NCBI GenBank assembly: GCA_001179505.1
Contig: CDMY01000383.1
Span: 17,540 to 81,539 of the forward strand
Length of the DNA: 64,000 nucleotides
Reading direction: 5' to 3'
From: Vitrella brassicaformis
Taxonomy: Eukaryota; Sar; Vitrellaceae
In this document: piece after piece, positions 51,201 to 62,645 of the stretch
How positions within the stretch are numbered: the stretch's first letter is position 1
Layout of the letters: each line of letters opens with the position of its first letter
Program-made: the position numbers and the translations under genes
Notes under the pieces: generated by a model
Database searches by the model: none
Told to the model about the DNA's origin: nothing
Seen by the model: the letters and a program-made list of their open reading frames with translations, nothing else

Positions 51201-53455
51201 GGTGTTTGGTGGCCTCTGCCAGTGTCCACCACACCTCCATCCGCACATCGCCGTCGATATGCATCGGCACACTCCACATGGCCGCAGACCTTCGCTGAGT
51301 GCTCTCCTCCGTGGCCCACAGCCACTCCCGCATTATGTGCTCCTGCAGTCTCTCGGGCGTCGCATCATATGCAGCAGTGTCTTCTACCGCCTTGCCGCTG
51401 TCTCCGCTGCTGCCGCCCCGCTTCCCTTTCTTCTGTGTGGCGGCCGTGGGCTTGGTGAGTGAGCGCAGAGAGTCGCCCGTGACGAGCTCATAGAATCGAT
51501 CGAGGAAGAAGTGGGCAGCGGCGAAGAGGGGGTTTGATGGGGCACCTGTCAGCCGGTCTGCGAGGCAGCTGATGAAATGGGGGCCGCCAACGAGAAAGAT
51601 CTGAACACAACATGCACGTGTAAAACACAGACAGCCGATGATTGACGGCTGCGCCAACATCAATCACTGCCCTCCCATCCCCCCACCTTGATGAGTTGCT
51701 GCAGCTTTTCGTCATCGATGGTGGCGTTGCCCTCGTCGTCACTGTTGTTGAGTGAGATGCGTTTGAGCCGCATGAGTATCTCCAGAGCCACCCTGAAGCC
51801 GATGAAGTTCCTCTCGTGTGGGTACCGCACCTTGGTGACAAAAAAGTGCCCGTCGATCTCGGGCCACACCGTTCCGAACACCGACACGGCGTCACTGAAT
51901 GAAAGAAGAAAGACGGAGAGAGGAGTGAGTAAGCTGCCGGCAGCGGGTGTGGTGGATATTGCGCATTCGTTACTTGAATGGCGACTCGAACACCAGGTCC
52001 AGAAACGAATCCCACAGCGAATGCAACCTGGAAGAACACAACTCGTCCACTTTATCACATCACCGCGTAAGTCATTGACCTTATTGCTGCTCCGCCCACC
52101 TACCTTGGATGGTACATAGGTGTGCCCCAGAGGTACACCATCACGGACCTCAGCCTCCCACCAGCCAGAGGGTTCTTGTGGACGAACGTCCACGGCTTGA
52201 ATGCAGCCGGGGGGATGCCGTCGGGAGCGTTGTCGTTGGGCGCCATCTCGCTCTCCAGCCGCTTCCGCAGCCGCAGCAGGATGTCCAGGAGGGCGCATGG
52301 GGGCGAGTTGAGACGGAGACCCACACCTGCAAGGGAATGAACCCACGATGCATGCATGGCTGGCCAAGCGTGTCCGTCCCTCGTCTTGTCTTGGTTGCCC
52401 ACCGCTTGCGTCCTTTTTCTTGTTGTGTGTCTTGCTCTTCTGGGCGTCATCTGCGTCGTCGATTTGCATCATGTGTTGGTCGCCGTCCAGCTGGTCGAGT
52501 GAGTCGGCGAACAGCTGCAGTGTGTGGGGGTCGAAGACCTTGGACAGACGAGACGTGATGAACTTGACCGATACAGAGGGGTCGAACCTGACGCCAACAA
52601 ACACATGTACGCATGACGGTCGCGATGACTGACGTTGATTGAGTGGCCGTGTGCATGTTCTGCATACTGTGCGACGCTGCGTGTGATGAGTGTGATGGCG
52701 TGCGCGGCGGCCTCCTGCAGATAGACCTTGCCGTCATACACGCCCCAAAGACCCTCATACACGCCCTCGATGTACGGCAGACACTGAACCAACGAAGCAA
52801 ATCACACCAACACACATAGTCAGTCAACACCGCGTACCATAGCCTTTTGTCGATTGTCCTGTTTGTGCTCACGTGTTTTGTGTTGAAGAAGCCGCACCGC
52901 TGCAGGGCGAGATAGCCGAACAGGCGACCCAACAACAGATCTGCCAACACACAAACAAGACCCACATATGCGCAGCGACACGACAAAGCCTTCCTGGATG
53001 AATCTGTACCACCCCTTCCCTTCAACGCGCGCACCTTTGTGCTCATTGGACGAGACTTTGCTGGTGATCTGTGTGGCTTGGTCAATCTGGGTCAGCACGT
53101 CGCTGCGCGGCACCTCCTTCTTGAAAGTGGACAGCACCGTTGTCAGTGCCGACGCATACCCCTGCCGCACACAGTCCCTGAAGGACGTCAGACCACGCAC
53201 CTGCGCACACCCAGACAAGGAGAAAACACACACACGACTTATCAAGTCCCTCGAAGCATGCATTCGCTCCCACTCAGTCCACTCACTCACCAGTCGCTTG
53301 ACGGAGTATTCGAGATCTGATGAGAACTTCTCGCCGCTGCCCCTCTGCTGTTCGGCCTTGAGTGTGTCAACCATCAGCTGCACCGCCCGCCGCCGTCTGC
53401 CGATGGACGTATCGCCCAGATCCCAGAACAACTGCATAAACGACTGATCTTCCAT
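48215..53455 (-). CDS. POL5: DNA polymerase V / MYBBP1A family nucleolar protein
   Basis: About twelve exons encode roughly 1,470 residues, the usual size for POL5. The first exon (53455-53291) starts MEDQSFMQLFWDLGDTSIGR and ends SDLEYSVKRL, joining to VRGLTSFRDCVRQGYASALT. This 'FW.L......R..A......Y..KRLVRGL.S.R...R.G....L' pattern is diagnostic. Then come LLLGRLFGYLALQRCG and long helical HEAT-like stretches. The last exon (50099-48215) has an acidic Glu/Asp tract and a basic end (KPKSKKRRKDNQ), as in nucleolar proteins. Despite the name it is not a DNA polymerase; yeast Pol5 is needed for rRNA production and large-subunit assembly. Start chosen at ATG 53455. Internal exon edges are by eye. 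Confidence 0.85.
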
Positions 53456-53643
53456 AATGCTCCAAGCGAGGAACAGCCCCAGAGGACCTCCTTTCCTGCC
53501 TGCGAGCTTAGCTTCAAAGTGCGAGCTTAGAAGATGTTGACGCAAAGATCTGCGCGTTCTGAAGACGAGAATGAGCTGCATATGGCCCGCCGATGAAGCC
53601 TTAGTGACATCAGCTCAAAGATCTGTAGAGCAGTGACCAGAGA
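53456..53643. promoter_or_regulatory. head-to-head promoter region, POL5 / Rdx protein, two motif copies
   Basis: 188 bp between ATGs with GCGAGCTTAGC at 53502-53512 and GCGAGCTTAG at 53521-53530, joined by TTCAAAGT. The same motif pair, joined by TTCAA, occurs inverted in the AlgH/BCAT gap. Confidence 0.55.
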
Positions 53644-54835
53644 ATGATGCTGCTGTTCAGCCTGGCGTCGCTGGCCCAATCTGTTCCATCCCTCCCCTCA
53701 TTCGTCCCTCCCCCGCTGCACAGCAACCCTTCAGATGTCGGCCACAGTCCACACAGGCCGCTGAGAGCCCTCTCTGCTGACCAGGACACAACGCCTCTCT
53801 TTCGATTGCAGTCCCACACGACGCCGGCCAACACATCAGCAGCGGCACCAGCAGCAGAGATGCTTGTCACGACAACACTGTCGCCAGCAGGTTTGTCAGG
53901 AGGCATGACGGCCGGCGTCGCCCCATCGCCCGCATCCATCACAGGCGGCATGCTGCACCCCCTCGCTCCAGCGTCCGACGCACCGCCCCCGGCCAACGAG
54001 CAGCAGCCTGAGATGGGTGGTGAGGAGAGGGGGCGTGAAGGTCTGATGAAGTTCCTGAGCCTGCCGCACAAGCGTCGGCGGAAGGGCGATGGTGAGGGTG
54101 GCGAGGGTGTGGCCAACAACGTGTACATAGGGGAGGGGAGCGGGGTCAACGGGGAGGGCGCGGGGCCGTTCATCGAAGTCGTCGTCAGATGTGAGTTGGC
54201 CGATAAAGAGAGGGGAGGGATGGCGGAAGGAATGGCCCATTGCATGACATGAATACACATGTGCGTACGTATTGTGTGGTGTGTGCTTGGTTTCAGACAC
54301 GGGCGGTATGGGTCTGAAGCCCTACTTCCGTGCCACGCGTGAGATCCTGTCGCAGGAGTTCCCCGAGGCGTACGTCACCAAGGAGATCATCAGCGCAAAA
54401 TCAACACGGTGAGGCGTTTGATGGATCGTGCAGACGTATGCATTCACAAAGTGTGCGTTGTGCAGTGACGAGGGGCTCTTTGAGATCCTGATAGACGGAT
54501 ACTCGGTAGGGCACAGAGTCAGAGAGACGCACAGAGGAACGGGTTGCGATCGTGTCCGTGTGTGTGTGTGTGTGTGTGTCTGTGCTCACAGATATATCAG
54601 AAAAAGAAGAAAAAGAAGGCGGTGTACCTGGAGATGGAGACCCTCAAGCAAATGATCGAACGCGCCAAACGAAGGTGGGTCACAATAAAGAAGCACAGCG
54701 CCTTGGCGAGGCCTTGACCCTTGTCAGGCTTGCTTTCTCTCCGTGTGCATTTCATGTAGGCGTCGGCCGTCATCGGTGGTAGCGTCTCGTCGGCGGCTGG
54801 TCAATCTCAACGACGATGACTGGCACGAACAATAA
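53644..54835 (+). CDS. SelW-like Rdx-family protein with long N-terminal extension, redox residues replaced
   Basis: Five exons (53644-54190, 54297-54408, 54466-54505, 54592-54674, 54760-54835) give 285 residues in phase. Residues 1-172 are a Ser/Pro/Ala-rich extension. From about 173 the thioredoxin-like Rdx fold of the selenoprotein W group is visible: FIEVVVR strand, the GGMGLKPYFRATREILSQEF loop and helix, RDEGLFEILIDGY strands, and a terminal helix YLEMETLKQMIERAKR after a Lys run. Where SelW has C-x-x-U (or C-x-x-C), this protein has T-G-G-M at residues 184-187, so it cannot use the usual thiol/selenol chemistry. The motif sits next to the first intron, whose junction (T|AC) is well defined. 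No in-frame TGA is present. Confidence 0.78.
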
Positions 54836-55707
54836 ATGAACAGGCCGAGGGCTGTGCCCAAGACAGAGATGAGCGGACAAGAGAGAGAGAGGGCTGGTCG
54901 TGTGTGGGTGGTGCGGGTACCTCTCTAGTCGTCCATGCATGTATACTGACTGATTCATTTGTCGAGCTGTCTTACAACACGTCCGCGCACGGCCTGCCTC
55001 TGCCTGGTCCTGGCCAGGCGGCCGCGAACCGTGCGCGGAAGGGCTGTGAAGACAGCGTGGCAAATCGATACAAAGGGCTGTCTTGTTGCTTTCGGTCTTT
55101 TGCTTTGTGATGGTTGGGATGTCCCCCTCACTCATTCGTCCTGCAGTCTGGGCGCCGAAAGTCTGCAGTAATCACATCCCTTGCACAACACAAGAGATGC
55201 GATTCTTGCATACGGGACACGCACGTCTTGACAGGCGGGGTGTGGTGACGAGAGGACAGGGAATTGACACAGAATTGACGGCCCACGCGTGTGCGTGCGA
55301 GGTCAAGTCCTACTCATGTATGTATGTCTGCTTGGCACCAGCCTCACACGAAATGATACAGATGCAGCTAACGACTGCATGTCTTGCATAAAACAACAGC
55401 TGGGTGTCTTCCGTCCGTCTCTCTCGGTGGCTGCGTGACTTCGCCGACTTGCACCTTCACATCTTTGCCGATTTGTCGACCAAGATGTGGCCGTGCAGGC
55501 CGACACGAATACGCAGCCACCAATCGATGACAACATACGAGTCACCTACGAGTCACCAAAAACTGGAGTGGCTGCACGAGTCACCACACGAGTCACCATA
55601 GAAGAGCTCTCAGGCATACCTGCACACATGCAGCAAACAGACCAATCCATTAATGATCTGGCCAACGCTCCCGTGCTCTCATGCGCACCTTCTGCAGACA
55701 GGTGCGC
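54836..55707. other. tail-to-tail spacer
   Basis: 872 bp. The main structure is four copies of ACGAGTCACC at 55537-55597. No gene was recognised. Confidence 0.5.
55537..55597 (+). repeat. four copies of the decamer ACGAGTCACC
   Basis: Copies at 55537-55546, 55548-55557, 55576-55585 and 55588-55597, in two close pairs. The core GAGTCA resembles half of a bZIP-type site, but no function is shown. Confidence 0.7.
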
Positions 55708-55905
55708 TCATCGTCCGGCTGCGTAGTAGACGTCATCAATGGCCTTTGGGCTGCCGCTGGTGGCGATGGAGTTGCCCTTGCTGTCCTTGTAGATGACCCT
55801 GCCCTTCACAACGCTGGCAGTGGCCGTCTTGGCAGGAATGACGCCTGGAGCCTCGTGCAGCTTGGATGCAGGCACGTTCGTTGGTGGACCTTGCTTCGAC
55901 GACAT
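55708..55905 (-). CDS. small 65-residue protein, unrecognised
   Basis: A single ATG-to-stop frame of 65 codons. It is soluble, with a Pro-rich start (SSKQGPPTNVPASKLHEAPG), a central VVKGRVIYKDSKGNSI stretch that could form strands, and a YYAAGR end. The composition is protein-like and free of repeats. Its ATG faces the actin-related gene across a 199-bp gap with two copies of the shared motif, like the proven pairs, which is the main reason to accept it. Function unknown. Confidence 0.55.
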   Translation of the reverse strand: MSSKQGPPTNVPASKLHEAPGVIPAKTATASVVKGRVIYKDSKGNSIATSGSPKAIDDVYYAAGR

Positions 55906-56104
55906 GCCAGGTTACGGAACGGGCCCTGGGAAAGAAAGCGTCGAGCTCGGATTCCTTGCGAGCTCAGGTGAATGCGAGCTAAGATAGCAGACGCGCCATT
56001 CAACCCGAGGCACGCGGCTGTCCTCTGTGAGACGATTTGCACTGCAAAAAAGAGAGTTTTCAGCACATCTGGTGCTGCGTCTTTCTCTTGGTGTTGTTGA
56101 CGCC
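55906..56104. promoter_or_regulatory. head-to-head promoter region, small protein / actin-related gene, two motif copies
   Basis: GCGAGCTCAG at 55958-55967 and GCGAGCTAAG at 55974-55983, in tandem with 16-bp spacing. A CGAGCTCGG also lies at 55942-55950. Confidence 0.5.
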
Positions 56105-58201
56105 ATGGTGGAGTGTGCCGTCGATGAGCTGGACGTCATCGTTATCGGTAGGCAAGCATGTGTGTGACACGATGGACAAGCGTCCACAATCGATGATGGA
56201 GTGTTTTATGTGTCTTGTCGTGCAGACGCGGGAGGTGGCTCACTCAAGGTGGGCTTCTCTGGTGAAGACCTGCCAAGAGTAAGGACCTTTCTGGCTCCTG
56301 GTCCCATCCATCACACAAGAGGCGTGTGTCTGTCAGACTGTCTTGTCGACAGCGATGTCTGTCGTTACCGAAATACCCGAAGACGATGAAGGCAACGTAG
56401 ACACAACCGGTAGACAGGACAAGCGCCCGCCTATGCGCATGTACTTGTCACTACCCCTCGGGGCTGATGCTTGTACTGCCCAGCGCAGCCCAAGACTCTC
56501 ACGTATTTTGGCGACGAGGCCCTCCAGAACGCCAGCAAAGGCACACTGAAACTGCCGCTCAAGAGAGGGGTGCGTGCGACGGAAAAAGAGAACCACATGC
56601 ATACGATTGGAATGCGTGGATGGTTGGCCTCTGTCTGCTGTGTGCAGTTGCTACACGACAAGGACAGTTTGGAGGATGTGTTGGAGCACGCGCTGAGATC
56701 TTTGCTCAAGGTGGACTACGAGGAGCTGCCCATACTGCTTATCGACTCCCCACTCACACCACAACACCAGCGGGACTTCCTCGCTGAGATGCTGTTTGAG
56801 AAATTTAAAGTCCGCTCGTTGGCCATGATGAACTCGGCGGTGCTTTCGCTCTTCTCAACGGGACGCACCAGGTGGGCAGGCAGGTGGACTGGTCGATACA
56901 AGTCCATTGATGTACAGCTGATCCTGTCTATCGATGCAGGGGGATGGTTGTTGAGATGGGCCATGGTGTCACACACGCTGTGCCTGTCTTCGAGGTAGGC
57001 TGGCTGCAATAAACATGGGTGTCCATGGGACAAAGCGTCTGTCCTCTTCTTGCAAAATATTCAGGGATTTGCCATTCCGCACGCAACGTTTCGGATGGAC
57101 TATGGGGGCCAGGACATCACCGACGCTGTCCAAAAGGTGCGTGTTGAGGGGTTTGGCTTCAGTATTGGTATGTGTCTCGTTGCCTTTGCAATAGATCTTC
57201 AAGGAGCTCCCCTCACTGACGGCCTACCAGCAGTGAGCAGGGCTGGACCTTCACGTGTGTTGAGAATATCGTCACACTCACTCCTTGGCCGTGTGTGTGC
57301 AGGCATGCTCATCCGTGGGTGATGCGGTCACTGAAGGAGTCGCTCTGCCATGTCGCACCCCACTCACTCAAAGAACAGGTAGACCAGAGCGGCGCAGGTG
57401 TATCTGTACAAATGTGTGCTTGCATTCAGCTGGCGTCTGAGGACCCTGCGAGTGACGAGGAGCGGTCGTTTGAGCTGCCCGACGGCACCATCGTGCAGGT
57501 GGACCAGCAGCTCAGATACGGGGCACCAGAGATACTCTTCGCGTGAGTGAGACAAGTCAAACGAGCTTGTCGCTGCAATGGCACGATTGGTGTCTCTGTG
57601 TATGTACATATCCGTCAGTGGGGGCGACAGAAGTCTCCCAAAGATCACGCAGATGGGCCTCAATGCATGGTCCGGCACACATACACTCTCACGGAAGGCA
57701 TGACCATCGTGTCTCTGCTGCCCTTGTGTATGTCAGTGATTTGGACTTCCGGTTGGACCTTGTCCGTAATCTCGTGCTGGCGGGCGGGACATCTATGATA
57801 CCTGGTGGGCGACACACCTACACGGCTTACATGGCCTACATGGATTTGGAGTCTCCCCCTGTAGGTTTGTCCGAGCGGATACGCAACGAGATGCAGATGC
57901 TGGTGCCGCCAGACCTGCACAGACAAATGGAGGTCATTCTCGACTCACAGAGGAAATACTCAGCCTGGATCGGTATGCGCAGAGACAGACGTGCGTGTGT
58001 GCAAGCACCTGTGCTTCCATTGTGTCAGGTGGGTCCATGTTCGCTTCCCTATCCACCTTTGAGCACTTCCTCATTACCAAGCAGGTAACTGAGATGTAAT
58101 CTTGCAATGCTATCCAACATGTGTCTGTCTGTGTGTTGTGTCAGGATTACGAGGAGGGCAAGAGCAGCTTGTCTGGTGTGGTGGCCAGGAAAGCATGGTG
58201 A
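56105..58201 (+). CDS. actin-related protein
   Basis: Fifteen small exons join in phase to 384 residues, the size of actin (about 375). The first nucleotide loop is DAGGGSLKVGFSGED (actin DNGSGxxKAGFAGDD). Further matches are the YFGDEALQNASKGTLKL loop, LLIDSPLTPQHQRDFLAEML, MMNSAVLSLFSTGRTR, the second loop GMVVEMGHGVTHAVPVFEGF, IPHATFRMDYGGQDITDAV, ELPDGTIVQV, LVLAGGTSMIPG and the terminal RKYSAWIGGSMFASLSTF. It is too divergent to be conventional actin (EMGHG for DSGDG, a short C-terminus without the Cys-Phe end), so it is an ARP or an alveolate actin-like protein; the subtype was not resolved. Start ATG 56105 gives MVECAVDELDVIVI. Confidence 0.9.
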
Positions 58202-58383
58202 CTTGTCGTGGGGTGTCTTCTTCCATCGATGCACACACAACACATCACGACACACCCCTCCCTCCCCTCCCGTCAACACATGCATGATTCACACAGATAT
58301 GTCACTTCACTTCCATGGACAAATGAATACATCCATATACCATCATCGCGACTTGGCCACGTGACCACACGCACAGTGTCTCC

Positions 58384-60868
58384 TTAGCTGACTATGCACA
58401 CAATGGTGGCCGACAGCATCCACCCCGAGAAAGGAAACAGACCACACGCCAGCCCCCCACTCATGAAGAGAAAAGTGTCTATGGGGTCTATCACAGACAC
58501 AGATGACATACGTGCCACCCTTCTCTCATTCGCAGTATCGGCTGTGCGGCGGACAGCAAGACACTCTCGCGCACCAGCTATGGCCTTGTGCCACTCGTCA
58601 GAAAGCTCGTGCATCAGCTGCCGCCATGAGAAGGGCCTAGGCGGGGGACAACTGGGTGTGCTGTTTCGAGTGATGATTCGTAAGCCGTCCTCTGTCCAGC
58701 GGGGATTAGTGCTCAGACGGTAGTAGCGAAGGATATCAATGCGAAGGAAGAACAGCAAGAAAATGACTGCAAGGTGGGAGGAGAACGTCAATGCAGGGAA
58801 GGAGACATGCAGTGGTGTGGGTGGACGTGTTTGCTGTGGTTACTCATGGCGGTGGGGACGACGAAGCTTCTGAGGCTGTCTGACGGGTTGTTGCTGTAGA
58901 AGAAGGCCACCAGGAAGGCCACACTTATGGGGTAGGTGAAGAGCGCCAGCACGGTGAATTTGAAGTGGCAAGAAGCGTCATCGCCCTCTAGCGGTGTGAT
59001 GGGCAGTGACACAAGGATGGTGTCAAACCATACACGTGACCACAACCAGTACCTGCACACACACACACGGAGAAATAGATGGATGTGAGAAGGGCAGCAC
59101 CGCCTGTCTGTCTCTAAGTCTCTCACTTGATGAGTCCGAACGGCAGGAGGTATTTGATGTTGGTCTCGATGCGGCCGTAGACGGCAGGCAGCCGAAAAAT
59201 GAACAGCACGGTGGAGAGATAGGTGCCGACCGGAGCCATCAGCACAGTCACGATCACAAACCACAATGCGAAATTCCGGACCTTCCGAAGACGGTACAGC
59301 ATCGAGCCCTGAACGTATGCATCGCACACACGACACACTTGCCTGTCTCACCAATTGTGTCTGACTCGGTGTCTATCCGAATATCTATGGTCACCGATCT
59401 GTCTCCATAAGTCAAACACCTTCCTAATGTCAGTGCCGGTGAACGTCTGCATGATATTGTCACCATAGTCGAAAGCCACCATTGACGCGAAACACGCGAC
59501 GGTCGCTGCAAAGGCAGCCAGCGCCGATAAGACAGTGGCGTAGAACATAAATGGAACCGGACAGAGCCATGCTGACAGACAGAGAGTAGGGACATTTATG
59601 CACTGAAGAGCAGAATTCTTGTGTTGAATACCTGTTGCTGCCACGGCGAGGAAAGCCTCATTTGCCAGAGCGATGATCCACCGCAGAATGGGGTACGGGG
59701 TCAGCCGCCACATAGTCAGCGTTGACATCCCTACTGTTGTCCCAAGACCACTCTCCTCATCTCCTTGGTGCCCAGTGATCGTCCCTTTCTCAGTGCAAGG
59801 GATTTCCATCCACTTTCGCCATTTCCACGGCTCATGTAGCACATATCTGGCAAAGAGAGTCGCGTTGGCCGAGGCGACGAGCACCACAGCCGCCACGAGA
59901 AGCGCTCTGAAGGCAAATTGCTCCCGTGGGTAGAATCCGCTGCAGACTGCGGCGTATGGGATGATAAATGACGTCAGGACACGCCATAGGAACGTAAAGG
60001 CGAACTGCTCAGCCTTGGATACTTTCAACACAAGGTGACGCAAGACACGGGCTGTCAATTGAGAAGACACACAGAGACAGACAGCCGTACGAAGGCGGTC
60101 TCCCTCGCCCGTATCTGTTCTGCTCACTCTTGCGGTGTGGATCTGTCCATATGCGGACCTCTGAAAAAGAGGAGCCAGCCGTGCCTTGGGTGCGTTCCCG
60201 ACGATATATAATCTGTATGGAAAGGGCACGGAAATGAATACAAATGTCTCTTTGGCCTTTCGCCTTCCCACCCGATGAAGACTCCCACTGCACTCTGACA
60301 GTCGCAGTACACTGTGGCAGTCGAGCTGCGAGAGCAGGGCCACATCCAGCCCCGCTACCTCATACAGCTGCACCAGACAACCGCCCTTCATCCTCCTACC
60401 CCGACCCTGGCGCAAGTAAGTCTCACCGGGAGCCGGTCCACCACCCTGTCTGATGACTCGTGAACGGGCTCTTTGGTGTCCCGTGCTTGGGGGGCGCAGA
60501 GAGAGCACTGTGTTATCATCGAACGTGCCTTGCCAGTCCCTCGCAGAAGAAGAGTTTGAGGGCCAGACAACAGAAGGGTTGTCGACCGGCTGGGAGGGAA
60601 GTGGCTGATGGTCTCCCCTCGGCTGACCGATGACGGCTGCAGAAACGGAGTCGAGAGACTCGAGAGTGAGTGAAGATCCACTGCCATAGACGGGAGACGA
60701 GGAGTCGATAGCCGAGTCGGACAAGCTCCACGCGCGGGAGACTTGAGGGCTGTCGCCTTCGTGTGGACTGCAGCGGGGCGGCAATGGGTGCAGAGATACC
60801 CGCGAGGTGTCTGTCCCGTCTTGCACAGGAGAGGGGAAGGGTGTGAGGAGGGGCGGGGGAAGCCACAT
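58384..60868 (-). CDS. polytopic membrane protein, unrecognised
   Basis: About six exons encode roughly 720 residues, ending in TAA at 58384-58386. The first about 150 residues are cytosolic, Ser/Pro-rich and disordered. After a basic segment come at least seven hydrophobic stretches, for example FTFLWRVLTSFIIPYAAVCS, FRALLVAAVVLVASANATLF, PVPFMFYATVLSALAAFAAT, FALWFVIVTVLMAPVGTYLS and FLLFFLRIDILRYY. Loops carry conserved-looking aromatic and charged motifs (HEPWKWRKWME, YPILRWIIALANEAFLAV). The last exon has a soluble loop and a final helix. No transporter or channel signature was recognised. The tail-to-tail gap to the actin-related gene is only 182 bp. Confidence 0.7.
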
Positions 60869-61049
60869 TGATGGGGGATCGGTGTTTCTCGGGACAACGG
60901 CTGAGGGCCTGAGAGAAACGTATCAGCTACCGTTCACGCGAGTCCCCTAGCACTTCAGAACCTGCCGCCGCGAACGAAAGGCAGGCGGCTCGAGGATCGA
61001 GCTGCGAGCTCAGCCAATATATATAATTGAGCTAGCTGAGAAGGCAGAT
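60869..61049. promoter_or_regulatory. head-to-head promoter region with motif, CCAAT and TATA-like run
   Basis: 181 bp between ATGs. GCGAGCTCAGC at 61004-61014 overlaps the start of a CCAAT box (61013-61017), which runs into TATATATA (61018-61025), about 25 bp before the rhodanese ATG. Confidence 0.5.
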
Positions 61050-61856
61050 ATGGCGATAAGGTGCGCTGGCGTCACCGCTGCCCGCTGTGCGCGGTATTCG
61101 CACAGGTGTGCATTGGGTCCAGCTGTCGGCGATGTCCCGAGGCTACATGGCAGAAGATCACTGGGTTGCCACCCTTCCGCGTTCCTTCCGGAGGCTCCTC
61201 GGCCACACACGTTCTTCGTCAGGCCATCAGCTGCACGAAGATGGTTCTCTGCAAAGGACGGTGAGTGCAGCATACAGACGACAAAGGAACACATTCATCG
61301 GATTCGTGGGTGGATTTGTCAGGAGCAGAGAGCGAGGTGCCGGTGATATCTAAAGAGGAGCTCAAGGACGTCATAGCTAAGGGCTGCAAGCCAGCTGCCG
61401 ACGAGAGCTTTGTGATCGTCGATGTGAGGGACCCCTGGGAGATCCGCGACCATGGCAAGATAGACAATGCCGTCAACATTCCCCTGGCTGACATCCCCAC
61501 CGCCTTCCACTTCGATGACGAAGCGTGGGAGGACAGGTAAGGCTGACCGATGAATTTGCGAGGGCGTGTATCTAGGCACGTGTACGTGAGGGGCTCAGGT
61601 TTGACTTCCCGAAGCCCAAGAGCAGCGACACGCTTGTTTTCTACTGCAGGGCTGGTATGCACACGGACGGATGGATGTGCCGAAGATACACACACACGAA
61701 TCCGACAGGTTTGTTGCTTGTCCGTTGTGTGTTGGATGATCAGGTATTCGCGCGGAAAGTGCGGCCAAGCTTGCCCAGCGAGAGGGCTTCAAAGTGCGGC
61801 ATTACAAGGGCTCATACATCGACTGGTTCGGCAAGACCTACCCCATCGGAGACTGA
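61050..61856 (+). CDS. single-domain rhodanese (sulfurtransferase), organelle-targeted
   Basis: Four exons (61050-61260, 61323-61536, 61599-61654, 61744-61856) give 197 residues in phase. An Arg/Ala/Ser-rich leader of about 65 residues with RRWFSA near its end suggests mitochondrial import. The rhodanese domain shows ISKEELKDVIAKG, VIVDVRDPWEIRDHGKIDNA (the DVR..WE...GHI.GA pattern) and INIP-like VNIPLADIP. The active loop is split by an intron: FYCRAG joined to IRAES, giving Cys-R-A-G-I-R (CxxGxR) with the catalytic Cys present. It ends KGSYIDWFGKTYPIGD, with the W typical of the family. These enzymes move sulfane sulfur to cyanide or other acceptors. Confidence 0.92.
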
Positions 61857-62645
61857 CTGACTGATGGATTGATTGCCTAGCGGATGAGCATCTACTTATG
61901 TGTTCGTGGTGGTGGTCTTGATGGTCAACTGCATGTGTATAGCGAGGGCAGATGAGGGCAGATACGCAAGGCGGCGGTGTTCGTGTAAAGGCGATCAGAG
62001 ACTTTATGCTGGAGTGCTGTGCATTGCATAAAGTGAGTGTTGTGAGTATATGTATTTATTAGCTCTGCAGTGTTATCCTCTCAATTTGGGAGACATCAAT
62101 GGCAGAAAGTGTCCACAAGTGCTGGAGAGAGATAGAGAGAATCAGCCAGTCGTTTTGGTCTCATGCATATTGTCTTTCCCTCACGACAAACACAACACAG
62201 CTTGCAAATGCACATACGGATCCCTCCCGCCGATACCACCCGACAGCCGCGACGCCATAGGGAGAAAGCGAGGAAGGGAGAAAGGGAGGAGAGAACTGGC
62301 AACGTTGAATATGAGTATGTACACATCGATACATCAACCACCCTGCACCCACTGGCAGGCAGCTGATCGGGATGCCCGCTGCATTCGCCGACTCACCACA
62401 CCACCTGATCGCGGTATACACAAGGGACACAGGCAATGAAGTGTGTCTGTGCCACCTCCCTCGCGGCGAGAATCCCGCAAGAAATGAGACGGAGACAAAT
62501 TTCTTTTGGAATTTACGACGAAAAAAATACATCCTGCCTCATTCGTCTCCAGCTAACTTCGTTCGGCAGCGCTCCGCAGCAGCTTTGAGGCGAGAGATTT
62601 GTAAAAACCGTTGGCGAACGTTGAAGAGGAAAGAGCATTGGGCGA
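61857..62645. other. spacer between two plus-strand genes
   Basis: 789 bp. No minus-strand gene could be supported here, although the strand pattern of the window would predict one. GAGAGA and GGGAGAAA runs near 62120-62300. Confidence 0.4.

Noticed and set aside
53644-54835. Possible selenocysteine TGA in the SelW-like gene
   Set aside because: The active position is ATG (Met) within an intact frame and no in-frame TGA occurs before the TAA at 54833.
62161-62532. Minus-strand frame upstream of the last gene
   Set aside because: It would fit the strand-alternation rule, but the sequence is low in protein-like features and has no ATG context or splice support.
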